A stretch of 20,629 nucleotides of DNA from JAFLUQ01 sp964551215 (lineage in GTDB: Bacteria > Bacillota > Clostridia > UMGS1883): positions 1-20,629 of the forward strand of contig CAZKBV010000029.1 in the NCBI GenBank assembly GCA_964551215.1, in the 5' to 3' direction. The translations under genes and the position numbers were made by a program. Shown here piece by piece: positions 1 to 6,243 of this stretch (position 1 is its first letter; every line of letters starts with the position of its first letter). A model generated the notes under the pieces. That model searched no databases. It was not told the origin of the DNA and saw nothing but the letters and a program-made list of their open reading frames with translations.

Positions 1-52
1 TTCGCAAGCTCCATTTCAAGCAAGCTTGATGGAGCGTTGCTCCGATTTAAAA
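1..52 (-). repeat. Dispersed hairpin repeat, copy A (left edge)
   Basis: Read on the minus strand, this 52-nt segment is identical to the segment at the right edge of the window (20577-20628), so the window is bounded by a perfect inverted repeat. It contains GGAGC-AAC-GCTCC (minus strand, 43 to 31) and an overlapping larger hairpin whose outer arms are GCTCCAT and ATGGAGC (35 to 8) with an inner CAAGC/GCTTG stem. The two hairpins share the central GCTCC, so they exclude each other. It lies 3' of guaB on the same strand and is cut by the window edge, so its full length is unknown. Confidence 0.85.
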
Positions 53-72
53 ATATCGTTTTTACGTATCGC

Positions 73-103
73 TTTTACGCCGATTTAAGCGTAAAATTCG
101 GCG
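73..103 (-). other. Alternative hairpins downstream of guaB
   Basis: Two overlapping inverted repeats lie between the guaB stop and repeat copy A: TTTTACGC (73-80) with GCGTAAAA (89-96), and CGCCGA (78-83) with TCGGCG (98-103). They could mark the end of the guaB transcript, but no clean run of T follows on the minus strand, so calling this a terminator is uncertain. The loop shares TTAAATCGG with the adjacent dispersed repeat, so it may be a decayed fragment of that family. Confidence 0.35.
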
Positions 104-135
104 ATGCGCGCGGCAGATATGCGCGTCTGCGAAGC

Positions 136-1590
136 TTAAACGTTCGCGCTGTAATTGGGGGCTTCCTTGGTGATATGCACGTCGTGGGGATGGCTTTCCT
201 TAAGACCGGCGCCGGTTATGCGCACGAAGCGTCCCCGCTCCTTAAGCTCCGGAATGGTAGCCGTTCCGCAGTAGCCCATGCCGCTTCTGAGTCCGCCCAA
301 AAGCTGGAAAACGGTGTCGCTGAGGTGTCCCTTATAGGGAACGCGCCCCTCGACTCCTTCGGGAACAAGCTTGCGGCTTCCGGTTTGGAAGTAGCGATCC
401 TTGCTGCCGCTTTCCATGGCGGCGATGCTGCCCATTCCGCGATAAACCTTAAATTGCCGCCCTTGGAAAATCTCGGTGCTTCCGGGGCTTTCCTCGCATC
501 CGGCAAGAAGGGAACCCAGCATTACCACGTCCGCTCCGGCGGCTATGGCCTTGGGAAGGTCGCCGCTGTACTTGATTCCGCCGTCGGCAATTACGGGAAC
601 GCCGTATTCCTTGGCAACGCTGTAGGCGTTCATAACGGCGGTAATCTGAGGCACGCCGATTCCGGCCACAACGCGGGTGGTGCAGATTGAGCCGGGGCCG
701 ATTCCAACCTTAACCGCGTCCGCGCCGCGCTCGATAAGATCCTTGGCGGCCTCGGCGGTGGCTATGTTTCCGGCGATAAGCTGAACATCGGGGAAGGCGT
801 TCTTTACCTTGTCGATGGCAAGCATAATATTTTGGCTGTGGCCGTGGGCGCTGTCCAGCACAAGCACGTCCACCTTGGCGTCAACAAGAGCCTTTACCCT
901 GTCGAGAATATCGGCGGTTATTCCGATTGCCGCTCCGGCAAGGAGACGGCCGCTTTCGTCGCGGGCGCTGTTGGGGTAGCGGACGGCCTTTTCGATATCC
1001 TTAATGGTGATAAGGCCTTTAAGCGTGCCGTTTTTATCCACAATGGGGAGCTTTTCGATTTTGTGCTTGCAGAGGATTTTCTGAGCGTCCTCAAGGGTTG
1101 TGCCTTCGGGGGCGGTGATAAGGTTGTCCTTAGTCATTACGTCCTTTATCTTTTTGTCAAAGTCCGTTTCAAAGCGGAGGTCACGGTTAGTAAGTATGCC
1201 GACAAGCTTGCCGTTTTCCGTGATGGGTACGCCGCTTATCTTATATTTGGCGCAGAGGGCGTCGGCTTCGGCAAGAGTATTTTCGGGGGAAAGGAAGAAC
1301 GGGTCCACAATCACTCCGTGTTCGCTTCGCTTAACCTTGTCCACCTCGGTGGCCTGAGCCTCGATGGTCATGTTTTTGTGGATTATGCCGATTCCTCCCT
1401 CCCGGGCCATAGCAATTGCCATTGCCGATTCGGTCACGGTGTCCATGGCGGAGCTCATGAGAGGAACGTTAAGACGAATTTTTTTCGTGAGATGAGTCGT
1501 GATGTCAACATTGCCGTAAACATCGGACTTTTGCGGCACAAGAAGCACGTCGTCGTAGGTGAGGCCTTCGTAAAGTATTTTACTGTCCAT
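136..1590 (-). CDS. guaB: IMP dehydrogenase
   Basis: Inosine-5'-monophosphate dehydrogenase oxidises IMP to XMP with NAD+, the committed step of guanine nucleotide synthesis in the cytoplasm. The 484-residue product has the usual length. The N-terminal TYDDVLLVPQ motif starts the TIM barrel. Two CBS domains lie at about residues 94-205. The catalytic loop GPGSICTTRVVAG has the active-site Cys at about 303, followed by DGGIKYSGD, the YRGMGSIAAM phosphate-binding region and the mobile flap near GVEGRVPYKG. The start at 1590 is chosen because AAAGGGAG lies just upstream and the family begins close to this Met; the frame stays open 25 codons further, but those codons run across the promoter. The gene has its own promoter and stands apart from guaA. 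CBS domains usually sense adenine or guanine nucleotides, so allosteric control is likely by family. Confidence 0.97.
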   Translation of the reverse strand: MDSKILYEGLTYDDVLLVPQKSDVYGNVDITTHLTKKIRLNVPLMSSAMDTVTESAMAIAMAREGGIGIIHKNMTIEAQATEVDKVKRSEHGVIVDPFFLSPENTLAEADALCAKYKISGVPITENGKLVGILTNRDLRFETDFDKKIKDVMTKDNLITAPEGTTLEDAQKILCKHKIEKLPIVDKNGTLKGLITIKDIEKAVRYPNSARDESGRLLAGAAIGITADILDRVKALVDAKVDVLVLDSAHGHSQNIMLAIDKVKNAFPDVQLIAGNIATAEAAKDLIERGADAVKVGIGPGSICTTRVVAGIGVPQITAVMNAYSVAKEYGVPVIADGGIKYSGDLPKAIAAGADVVMLGSLLAGCEESPGSTEIFQGRQFKVYRGMGSIAAMESGSKDRYFQTGSRKLVPEGVEGRVPYKGHLSDTVFQLLGGLRSGMGYCGTATIPELKERGRFVRITGAGLKESHPHDVHITKEAPNYSANV

Positions 1591-1636
1591 AATTCTGCTC
1601 CCTTTCCCATTAAATTTTAAACTATATATTTCCATT

Positions 1637-1665
1637 ATTATATCAAAATCAGCCGCAAACGTCAA
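1637..1665 (-). promoter_or_regulatory. Sigma-A promoter of guaB
   Basis: On the minus strand TTGACG (1665-1660) is separated by exactly 17 bp from TATAAT (1642-1637). Transcription would begin near 1630, leaving a leader of about 40 nt. This is too short for a purine riboswitch, and none is visible. Confidence 0.85.
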
Positions 1666-1685
1666 GACATTTTTTGAGGTTTGCG
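1654..1685. promoter_or_regulatory. Dyad overlapping the guaB -35 box
   Basis: A 32-bp interrupted palindrome has outer arms CGCAAAC (1654-1660) and GTTTGCG (1679-1685) and inner arms TCAA (1662-1665) and TTGA (1674-1677); only the pair between them (1661/1678) mismatches. Its right half on the minus strand contains the TTGACG -35 box. This position suits a repressor operator. It could instead be a hairpin ending the upstream transglycosylase transcript, although no T-run follows. Confidence 0.4.
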
Positions 1686-1707
1686 AAATAAAACGATTTT
1701 TGGGGAG

Positions 1708-2238
1708 CTACATCGCGTAAAGGGCGCGATACAGCCTTTTATACAGCCGCACCCTTTTCAAATACCGGTCGGTTTCGCCGAAGGGAATGGCGGCTATGCC
1801 GTTTTCCGAGGCAAGCCATTTGTCCACGTTGCCTTCTCCGGCGTTGTAGGCGGCTACGGCGCAGGAAAGGTCGCCGCCGTATTTATCCAGCAGATATTTT
1901 AAGTAGTAGGCGCAAAGGCGTATGTTCGTTTCCGCGTCGAAGGAATCGCCGCCGGTGTAATCCATGCCTATCATCGAGGCGGCGTAGCGGGCGGTGGCGT
2001 CGGTAAGCTGGGCAAGGCCTTTCGCTCCGGCGGGGCTTACGGCGGCGGCGTCAAAGTTGCTTTCCGCCTTTATTACGGCGTAGACAAGGGCCTTTTCCAC
2101 CCCGTATTCACGCGAGTACCTTTCGACAATATCCCCGTAGGGCGCGGGAAAGACGCGGTATATTAGGGCGGCGGCGAGGGCGAGAGCTAAAAGCGCCGCT
2201 GCCGCAAAAAGGGCTATTCTTGATTTTTTTCCGGACAT
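1708..2238 (-). CDS. Membrane-anchored lytic transglycosylase (SLT family)
   Basis: Predicted to cleave the MurNAc-GlcNAc bond of peptidoglycan, releasing 1,6-anhydro products, outside the cytoplasmic membrane. The 176-residue protein starts with a short basic segment and one hydrophobic helix (about residues 8-28), an uncleaved anchor or signal. The rest is a compact goose-lysozyme-like SLT domain: AVIKAESNFD with the catalytic Glu at about 59, SPAGAKGLAQL, then NIRLCAYYLKYLLDKYGG and AYNAGEGNV. These are the conserved motifs of the Slt/MltE-type domain. The start at 2238 has a strong AAGGAGG site and overlaps the end of coaE by 25 bp, so it is translated within the polA-coaE transcript. The physiological role (division, sporulation or secretion-system assembly) cannot be told from the sequence. 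Confidence 0.9.
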   Translation of the reverse strand: MSGKKSRIALFAAAALLALALAAALIYRVFPAPYGDIVERYSREYGVEKALVYAVIKAESNFDAAAVSPAGAKGLAQLTDATARYAASMIGMDYTGGDSFDAETNIRLCAYYLKYLLDKYGGDLSCAVAAYNAGEGNVDKWLASENGIAAIPFGETDRYLKRVRLYKRLYRALYAM

Positions 2239-2786
2239 AGAGCCTCCTTAAGTTTGTCGCCAAGCTCCGATAGAGAGGCGCTGTTGTCTATAGGCACGCA
2301 GTTTCCCGAAAAGGGACGCTGGCAGTTGATTCTGTTGAGAGCCTCCCGACGGGAAAGGCCGTCCCGCTCCATTATTCTGGAAAGACGGACGTCCCTTGGG
2401 GCGGTGATGTTTATTATTTTATCGCATATTTCGCTTAGGCCGCACTCCTCCAAAAGGGCGCAGTCGATTACCGCGCCTTCCCTTTCGTGAGCTTTGGCTT
2501 CGGCGGTTATTATCCGAACGATTTCCGGATGGGTCAAGGCGTTAAGCCGCTCCAGCTTCTCTCTGTCGGAAAAGACGATTTCCCCCAAGGCGCGGCGGTT
2601 TAAGGTTCCGTCGGGGGAGATTACCCCGTCGCCGAAAAGGCTGCGAAGCTTAATAAGAATTTCCTCCGAAGCCGTTACCCGCCGGGCTATTTTGTCGGCG
2701 TCGATAACATAAAACCCCATATTTTTAAGTATGTTTCCGGCGGAGGATTTTCCGGCGCCGGTTTGGCCCGTGAGTCCGATTATCAT
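2214..2786 (-). CDS. coaE: Dephospho-CoA kinase
   Basis: CoaE phosphorylates the 3'-hydroxyl of dephospho-CoA with ATP, the last step of coenzyme A synthesis. The 190-residue length is normal. The P-loop GQTGAGKSS is at residues 7-15, followed by the substrate-binding VIDADKIAR, then LTHPEIV and the lid-region arginines in RLSRIMERDGLSRREA. The C-terminal IDNSASLSEL resembles the I-x-N-x-G/S segment typical of the family. The start at 2786 follows a GAGGT ribosome site by 6 nt. It lies 32 bp after polA and overlaps the transglycosylase gene; polA-coaE linkage is common in Firmicutes. The usual neighbouring mutM gene is absent. Confidence 0.96.
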   Translation of the reverse strand: MIIGLTGQTGAGKSSAGNILKNMGFYVIDADKIARRVTASEEILIKLRSLFGDGVISPDGTLNRRALGEIVFSDREKLERLNALTHPEIVRIITAEAKAHEREGAVIDCALLEECGLSEICDKIINITAPRDVRLSRIMERDGLSRREALNRINCQRPFSGNCVPIDNSASLSELGDKLKEALCPEKNQE

Positions 2787-2818
2787 GAATATACCTCGTT
2801 ATCTTATTTTGCCTTGGC

Positions 2819-5323
2819 TTATTTTGCCTCGTACCAGCTTTTGCCGATGTGGACGTCCGCCACAAGAGGTACGCTTAAGCTTGCGGCGTTTTCCATTTCC
2901 CGACGGAGAATCCGAGCGGCTTTTTCGGCTTCCGCCTCGGGAGCCTCCACTATAAGTTCGTCGTGTATTTGCAAAATGAGCCTGGAGTTGGGGCAATCTT
3001 CCTTCAGGGCGTTATACACCTTTACCATCGCGATTTTGATTATATCGGCCGCGCTGCCCTGAATGGGAGTGTTCATAGCCACTCTTTCCCCGAAGGAGCG
3101 GAGATTGAAATTCTTTGCGGAAAGCTCCGGAATATAGCGGCGGCGGCCAAAAATGGTGGAGACATAGCCGTCGGATTTGGCCCGCGCTATGGCGCCGTCC
3201 ATATACTCTTTGACGCCCTTGTACTTTTCAAAGTAGCTGTCTATATACCTTTTGGCCTCTCTGCGGGTTATTTTCAGCTCGCTTGCGAGGGAAAATTCGC
3301 TCTGGCCGTAGATAATGCCGAAGTTTACGGTTTTTGCGCGGGAGCGCATTTCCTCCGTCACGCAAAAATCCGCCACGCCGAACACCTGTCCGGCGGTTAT
3401 GCGGTGGATATCCTCGTTGTTTTTAAAGGCGTTTATCATATTTTCGTCTCCGGAGATGTGGGCAAGAACGCGAAGCTCTATCTGACTGTAGTCCGCGTCC
3501 GCAAGGACGTACCCCTCCTTGGCCACGAACATTTTCCTAAGCTCCCGCCCAAGCTCCGTTCTTACGGGAATGTTCTGAAGATTCGGAGCCGTGGAGCTTA
3601 TGCGTCCGGTGGCGGTGACGGTCTGGTTAAGGGAGGAATGTATACGGCTTTCGCTGTCCACAAGAGGGAGCAGAGCGTCGGTGTAGGTGTTTTTCAGCTT
3701 TGAGTTGCGGCGGTATTCTATTATATAATCTATGATTTCGTGCTTGGGACGCAGCTTTTCCAAAACTTCGTTGTCGGTGCTGTAGCCGCGCTTGCTTTTT
3801 TTCACAACGGGAAGCCCCAGCTTTTCAAAAAGCACGGCTCCAAGCTGCTTGGGAGAGTTGATGTTAAATTTTTCCCCGGCGAGGAAGTATATGCTGCTTT
3901 CAAGGCCCTCTATTCTGTCGCCGAGATATTCCCCGAAAAGCTTAAGCTGTTCGGTATCTATGCGGCAGCCCTCCTTTTCCATGGAAAAAAGCACCTTTTC
4001 AAGGGGCAGCTCTATTTCGTAAAGGAGGTCTGTCTGCCCTCGGCTTTCGATTTCCTTAAGCTGAGATTGCATGAGATCGGGCAAGGAGGCCGCTCCGAAG
4101 CTCAGTCCGGCGGAAGCGCAAAGCTCGTCAATCTTGTATTCGGAGGAAATGGGGTCCAGAATATAGGCCCCGATTTCCGTGTCGTAAAAGTCGCCGTTTA
4201 CGCGTATTCCGGCTCTGTCCGCCGCCCATAGCGCGTTTTTCATTTTGTGGGTTATTTTAAAGGAGCCGCTTTCGAGAGCCGTCTTAAAGGCGGCGAGGGG
4301 AGCGGTGTAATCCTTGCCGTCGAGGGCAAAGCGGACGGTATCGTCTTCGATTATAAAAGCAAGCTCATCGAGCCTTTCCGCGGCGGAGATTTCCGCTTCC
4401 GAGGCTTCCGCGACGGAGATTTCCGAAGGGGAGGCTTCCTCAGCGCAGGCGGAGTCTATATTAAGCCTTTCGGCAATCCTTTTAAGCTCAAGTTGAGAGA
4501 GCTTTTCCCGAAGGGCTTCGGTGTTATAGGGCTTTACCGCCGCGTCCTCCGGAGAGAAGTCCAAGGGGACGTCCCGTCGGATTTCGCACAAATCGTAGCA
4601 GAAATAGGCGGTTTCCTTTCCGTCGGTCAATTTTTGACGCTGCCCCTTTTTTATGGAAGGATCATCAATGTTTTCATATATGCCGTCCAGCGAGTGGAAA
4701 TTTTTTATAAGCTCGAAGGCGGATTTTTCCCCAATGCCGGCCACGCCGGGAATATTGTCGCTGGAATCGCCCATAAGAGCCTTTACGGCAATATATTCCC
4801 TTGGGGTTACGCCGTACTTTTCAAAAACGGCCTTCCCGTCCATAACTTCGGTTTTTGTGATGGAGGTGACGGTGGTGGTGAGAATGACGCTTGTGGTTTC
4901 GTCCGCAAGCTGAAGATCGTCCTTGTCTCCGGTGACAATGCCGCACCATACGCCCTTTTCGCGGCATATACGGCTCACTGTGCCGATAATGTCGTCGGCT
5001 TCATAGCCCTCCATGGAAAGCTGAAGAATATTCATCGCGCCGAGCAGCTCTTTAAGGTGGGGCATCTGGGCCGCAAGGTCGTCGGGCATACCCTTGCGCT
5101 GAGCCTTGTAATCCTTATACATTTTGTGGCGGAAGGTGGGAGCCTTAAGGTCGAAGGCCACGCACAGCCCGTCGGGGGAATAGTCCTCTTTAAGCCTTAA
5201 AAGGATGTTCATAAAGCCAAATATGCCGTTTGTGGGGATATTATCCTTTGTGGAAAGGGGGCGTATCCCGTAATAGGCTCGGTTTATTATGCTGTTTCCG
5301 TCAATTATAATCAGTTTTTTCAT
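2819..5323 (-). CDS. polA: DNA polymerase I
   Basis: PolA fills gaps and removes RNA primers during Okazaki fragment maturation and repair. The 834-residue product has an N-terminal 5' nuclease domain (about 1-285) with intact metal-binding motifs IDGNS (Asp8), EGYEADD (105-111), TGDKDD (131-136) and GDSSDN (185-190). The C-terminal family A polymerase domain carries TAPNLQNIPVR, motif A DADYSQIELR (about 607), the O-helix RSRAKTVNFGIIYG and motif C QIHDELIVEAP (about 786). The middle region (about 300-400) is short and lacks the DxE and other acidic residues of an active 3'-5' exonuclease, so proofreading is probably lost, as in several Firmicutes and Thermus enzymes. The start follows AAAGGA at suitable spacing. 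It is first in the operon with coaE and the transglycosylase. Confidence 0.97.
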   Translation of the reverse strand: MKKLIIIDGNSIINRAYYGIRPLSTKDNIPTNGIFGFMNILLRLKEDYSPDGLCVAFDLKAPTFRHKMYKDYKAQRKGMPDDLAAQMPHLKELLGAMNILQLSMEGYEADDIIGTVSRICREKGVWCGIVTGDKDDLQLADETTSVILTTTVTSITKTEVMDGKAVFEKYGVTPREYIAVKALMGDSSDNIPGVAGIGEKSAFELIKNFHSLDGIYENIDDPSIKKGQRQKLTDGKETAYFCYDLCEIRRDVPLDFSPEDAAVKPYNTEALREKLSQLELKRIAERLNIDSACAEEASPSEISVAEASEAEISAAERLDELAFIIEDDTVRFALDGKDYTAPLAAFKTALESGSFKITHKMKNALWAADRAGIRVNGDFYDTEIGAYILDPISSEYKIDELCASAGLSFGAASLPDLMQSQLKEIESRGQTDLLYEIELPLEKVLFSMEKEGCRIDTEQLKLFGEYLGDRIEGLESSIYFLAGEKFNINSPKQLGAVLFEKLGLPVVKKSKRGYSTDNEVLEKLRPKHEIIDYIIEYRRNSKLKNTYTDALLPLVDSESRIHSSLNQTVTATGRISSTAPNLQNIPVRTELGRELRKMFVAKEGYVLADADYSQIELRVLAHISGDENMINAFKNNEDIHRITAGQVFGVADFCVTEEMRSRAKTVNFGIIYGQSEFSLASELKITRREAKRYIDSYFEKYKGVKEYMDGAIARAKSDGYVSTIFGRRRYIPELSAKNFNLRSFGERVAMNTPIQGSAADIIKIAMVKVYNALKEDCPNSRLILQIHDELIVEAPEAEAEKAARILRREMENAASLSVPLVADVHIGKSWYEAK
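5306..5311 (+). promoter_or_regulatory. Possible -10 box firing toward the structured element
   Basis: A consensus TATAAT on the plus strand lies within the 5' end of polA, about 55 bp before the dispersed repeat copy B. The matching -35 position (5283-5288, TTTATT) is poor. It is listed only because a plus-strand transcript from here would carry the structured element. Confidence 0.15.
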
Positions 5324-5364
5324 GGCAAAATTCCTTTTTTGTTTTTTGCTCGGCCCGTAATTTG

Positions 5365-5414
5365 TTTAAATCGGAGCAACGCTCCACTTTGCTTGCAAGG
5401 AGTGGAGCTTGCGA
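5365..5414 (+). repeat. Dispersed hairpin repeat, copy B (diverged)
   Basis: This segment aligns without gaps to copies A and C over 50 columns with 8 differences. Hairpin 1 is GGAGC (5373-5377), AAC loop, GCTCC (5381-5385). Hairpin 2 is 5381-5408 with a CTTG loop (5392-5395). Seven of the eight differences fall in the hairpin 2 stem and keep pairing: columns 7/22 T-A to C-G, 9/18 and 10/17 A-T to T-A, and 8/19 C-G to T-G; the eighth is in the 2-nt bulge. Hairpins 1 and 2 compete for the same GCTCC. It lies immediately upstream of polA. Confidence 0.85.
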
Positions 5415-5422
5415 TAGATTGC

Positions 5423-5536
5423 AACCGGCGCAGGGAGCGTAAGCTCCTCAGGGTTTCAGTGGGAGATTATAACTCCCACTGAAATTCTGAAGTGTCCCCC
5501 GCCGCCTTAGAGGCGGGGGACATCTGCGCTTAGGTT
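5423..5536 (+). ncRNA. Candidate structured RNA element (multi-branch fold)
   Basis: Read on the plus strand, this stretch can close on itself. AACC-G-GCGCAG (5423-5433) pairs with CTGCGC-T (5524-5530) and, past a TA bulge, GGTT (5533-5536). Inside are three hairpins: GGAGC(GTAA)GCTCC at 5434-5447 with a GNRA loop; an 18-bp stem 5448-5465/5473-5490 with a 7-nt loop; and an 11-bp stem 5493-5503/5512-5522 with an 8-nt loop. Two pairs of the 18-bp stem are G-U on the plus strand and would be A-C mismatches on the minus strand, so the plus strand is the likely RNA strand. It directly follows repeat copy B and may be one element with it. I do not recognise a known RNA family. Confidence 0.45.
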
Positions 5537-5548
5537 ATATTCGTTATT

Positions 5549-5577
5549 ATTATACTCTCTTTCTTCCTCTATTTCAA
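5549..5577 (-). promoter_or_regulatory. Sigma-A promoter of the polA operon
   Basis: On the minus strand TTGAAA (5577-5572) is followed by a 17-bp spacer and TATAAT (5554-5549). Transcription would begin near 5542, right at the outer edge of the structured element. The polA mRNA would therefore carry a leader of about 220 nt made almost entirely of that element in antisense orientation. Confidence 0.7.
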
Positions 5578-5616
5578 TATTTTTTTTGATTTTGGAAAAT
5601 ATTTTTAAAAAACCCC

Positions 5617-5645
5617 TTGCATTTCCCCAAAAAAGGTGCTATAAT
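5617..5645 (+). promoter_or_regulatory. Promoter of the rimP-nusA-infB operon
   Basis: TTGCAT (5617-5622), a 17-bp spacer and a perfect TATAAT (5640-5645) on the plus strand put the start near 5652, giving a leader of about 90 nt before rimP. It is back to back with the polA promoter, about 40 bp apart. Confidence 0.75.
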
Positions 5646-5657
5646 GGATACGGTTAG

Positions 5658-5685
5658 AAAAGAGTGAGCTTCGGCTCACTCTTTT
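5658..5685 (+). promoter_or_regulatory. UUCG hairpin in the rimP-nusA leader
   Basis: A perfect 12-bp stem (AAAAGAGTGAGC with GCTCACTCTTTT) is closed by a C(TTCG)G tetraloop, the most stable type in RNA. It starts only about 6 nt after the predicted transcription start and ends in CTTTT, so it resembles an intrinsic terminator with a short U tract. In Bacillus subtilis, NusA is understood to control its own operon by attenuation; a similar role here, or mRNA 5'-end protection, is inference. Confidence 0.7.
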
Positions 5686-5743
5686 GCGATATTAAACAAG
5701 GCCGCTTTGTGTTGCGCGGCGGCGCGGAGAAAGGGGAATTGCT

Positions 5744-6202
5744 ATGGCTAAGGCGGAATATATTTTGGAAAACGAGGCCGCTCCAATCTGTGAAGAAAAC
5801 GGAGTGTACGTTTACGACGCGGAGTATAAAAAGGAAGGCGGCAAATGGGTGCTTCGCCTTTACATTGACAAGGACGGCGGCGTTAATGTGGAGGACTGCG
5901 AAAGGGTCAGCCGCCAACTTAACGATGCGCTGGAGGGCAAGCTGGATTTTATTAAGGAACCGTACCTTTTTGAGGTGTCCTCGCCGGGAATGGACAGAAA
6001 GCTCAGCCGCGACTGGCACTTTGAGAAAGCCTTGGGCAAAAATGTGGATATTAAAACCTTCGCCCCCTTTAACGGAAGCAAGGCCTTTACGGCTAAGCTT
6101 GTCGGATACGATCACGGAATATTAACCCTTGAAACCCAAGAGGGCAGAGTCAGGCTTGAAAAGGGAAAGACCGCCTCTGTCCGTTTGAGCGTGGAACTTT
6201 AA
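5744..6202 (+). CDS. rimP: Ribosome maturation factor RimP
   Basis: RimP assists assembly of the 30S subunit, acting on the 16S rRNA/S12 region. The 152-residue product has the family length and the two-domain pattern: an N-terminal alpha/beta domain with GVYVYDAEYKKEGGKWVLRL and IDKDGGVNVEDCERVSR, the conserved LFEVSSPGMDRKL turn, and a C-terminal Sm-like barrel ending in ASVRLSVEL. The ATG is preceded by AAAGGGG at 7 nt. It is the first gene of the operon, followed after 41 bp by nusA, the standard order in Firmicutes. Confidence 0.95.
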   Translation: MAKAEYILENEAAPICEENGVYVYDAEYKKEGGKWVLRLYIDKDGGVNVEDCERVSRQLNDALEGKLDFIKEPYLFEVSSPGMDRKLSRDWHFEKALGKNVDIKTFAPFNGSKAFTAKLVGYDHGILTLETQEGRVRLEKGKTASVRLSVEL

Positions 6203-6243
6203 AAACGCGGACGATTAATTATAGTAAGGAGCTGTTTTGAAAA

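Noticed and set aside
37..1620. Long plus-strand open frames (37-690, 832-1620) opposite guaB
   Set aside because: They are antisense to a clearly conserved gene, have no ribosome site, and their proteins look like no family; GC-rich codon bias keeps the frame open.
1591..1636. Purine riboswitch in the guaB leader
   Set aside because: The leader is only about 40 nt and lacks the three-stem layout.
4247..5200. 317-codon plus-strand open frame opposite polA
   Set aside because: It lies wholly within the conserved 5' nuclease and middle region of polA, with a Phe/Gly-rich composition typical of antisense shadows.
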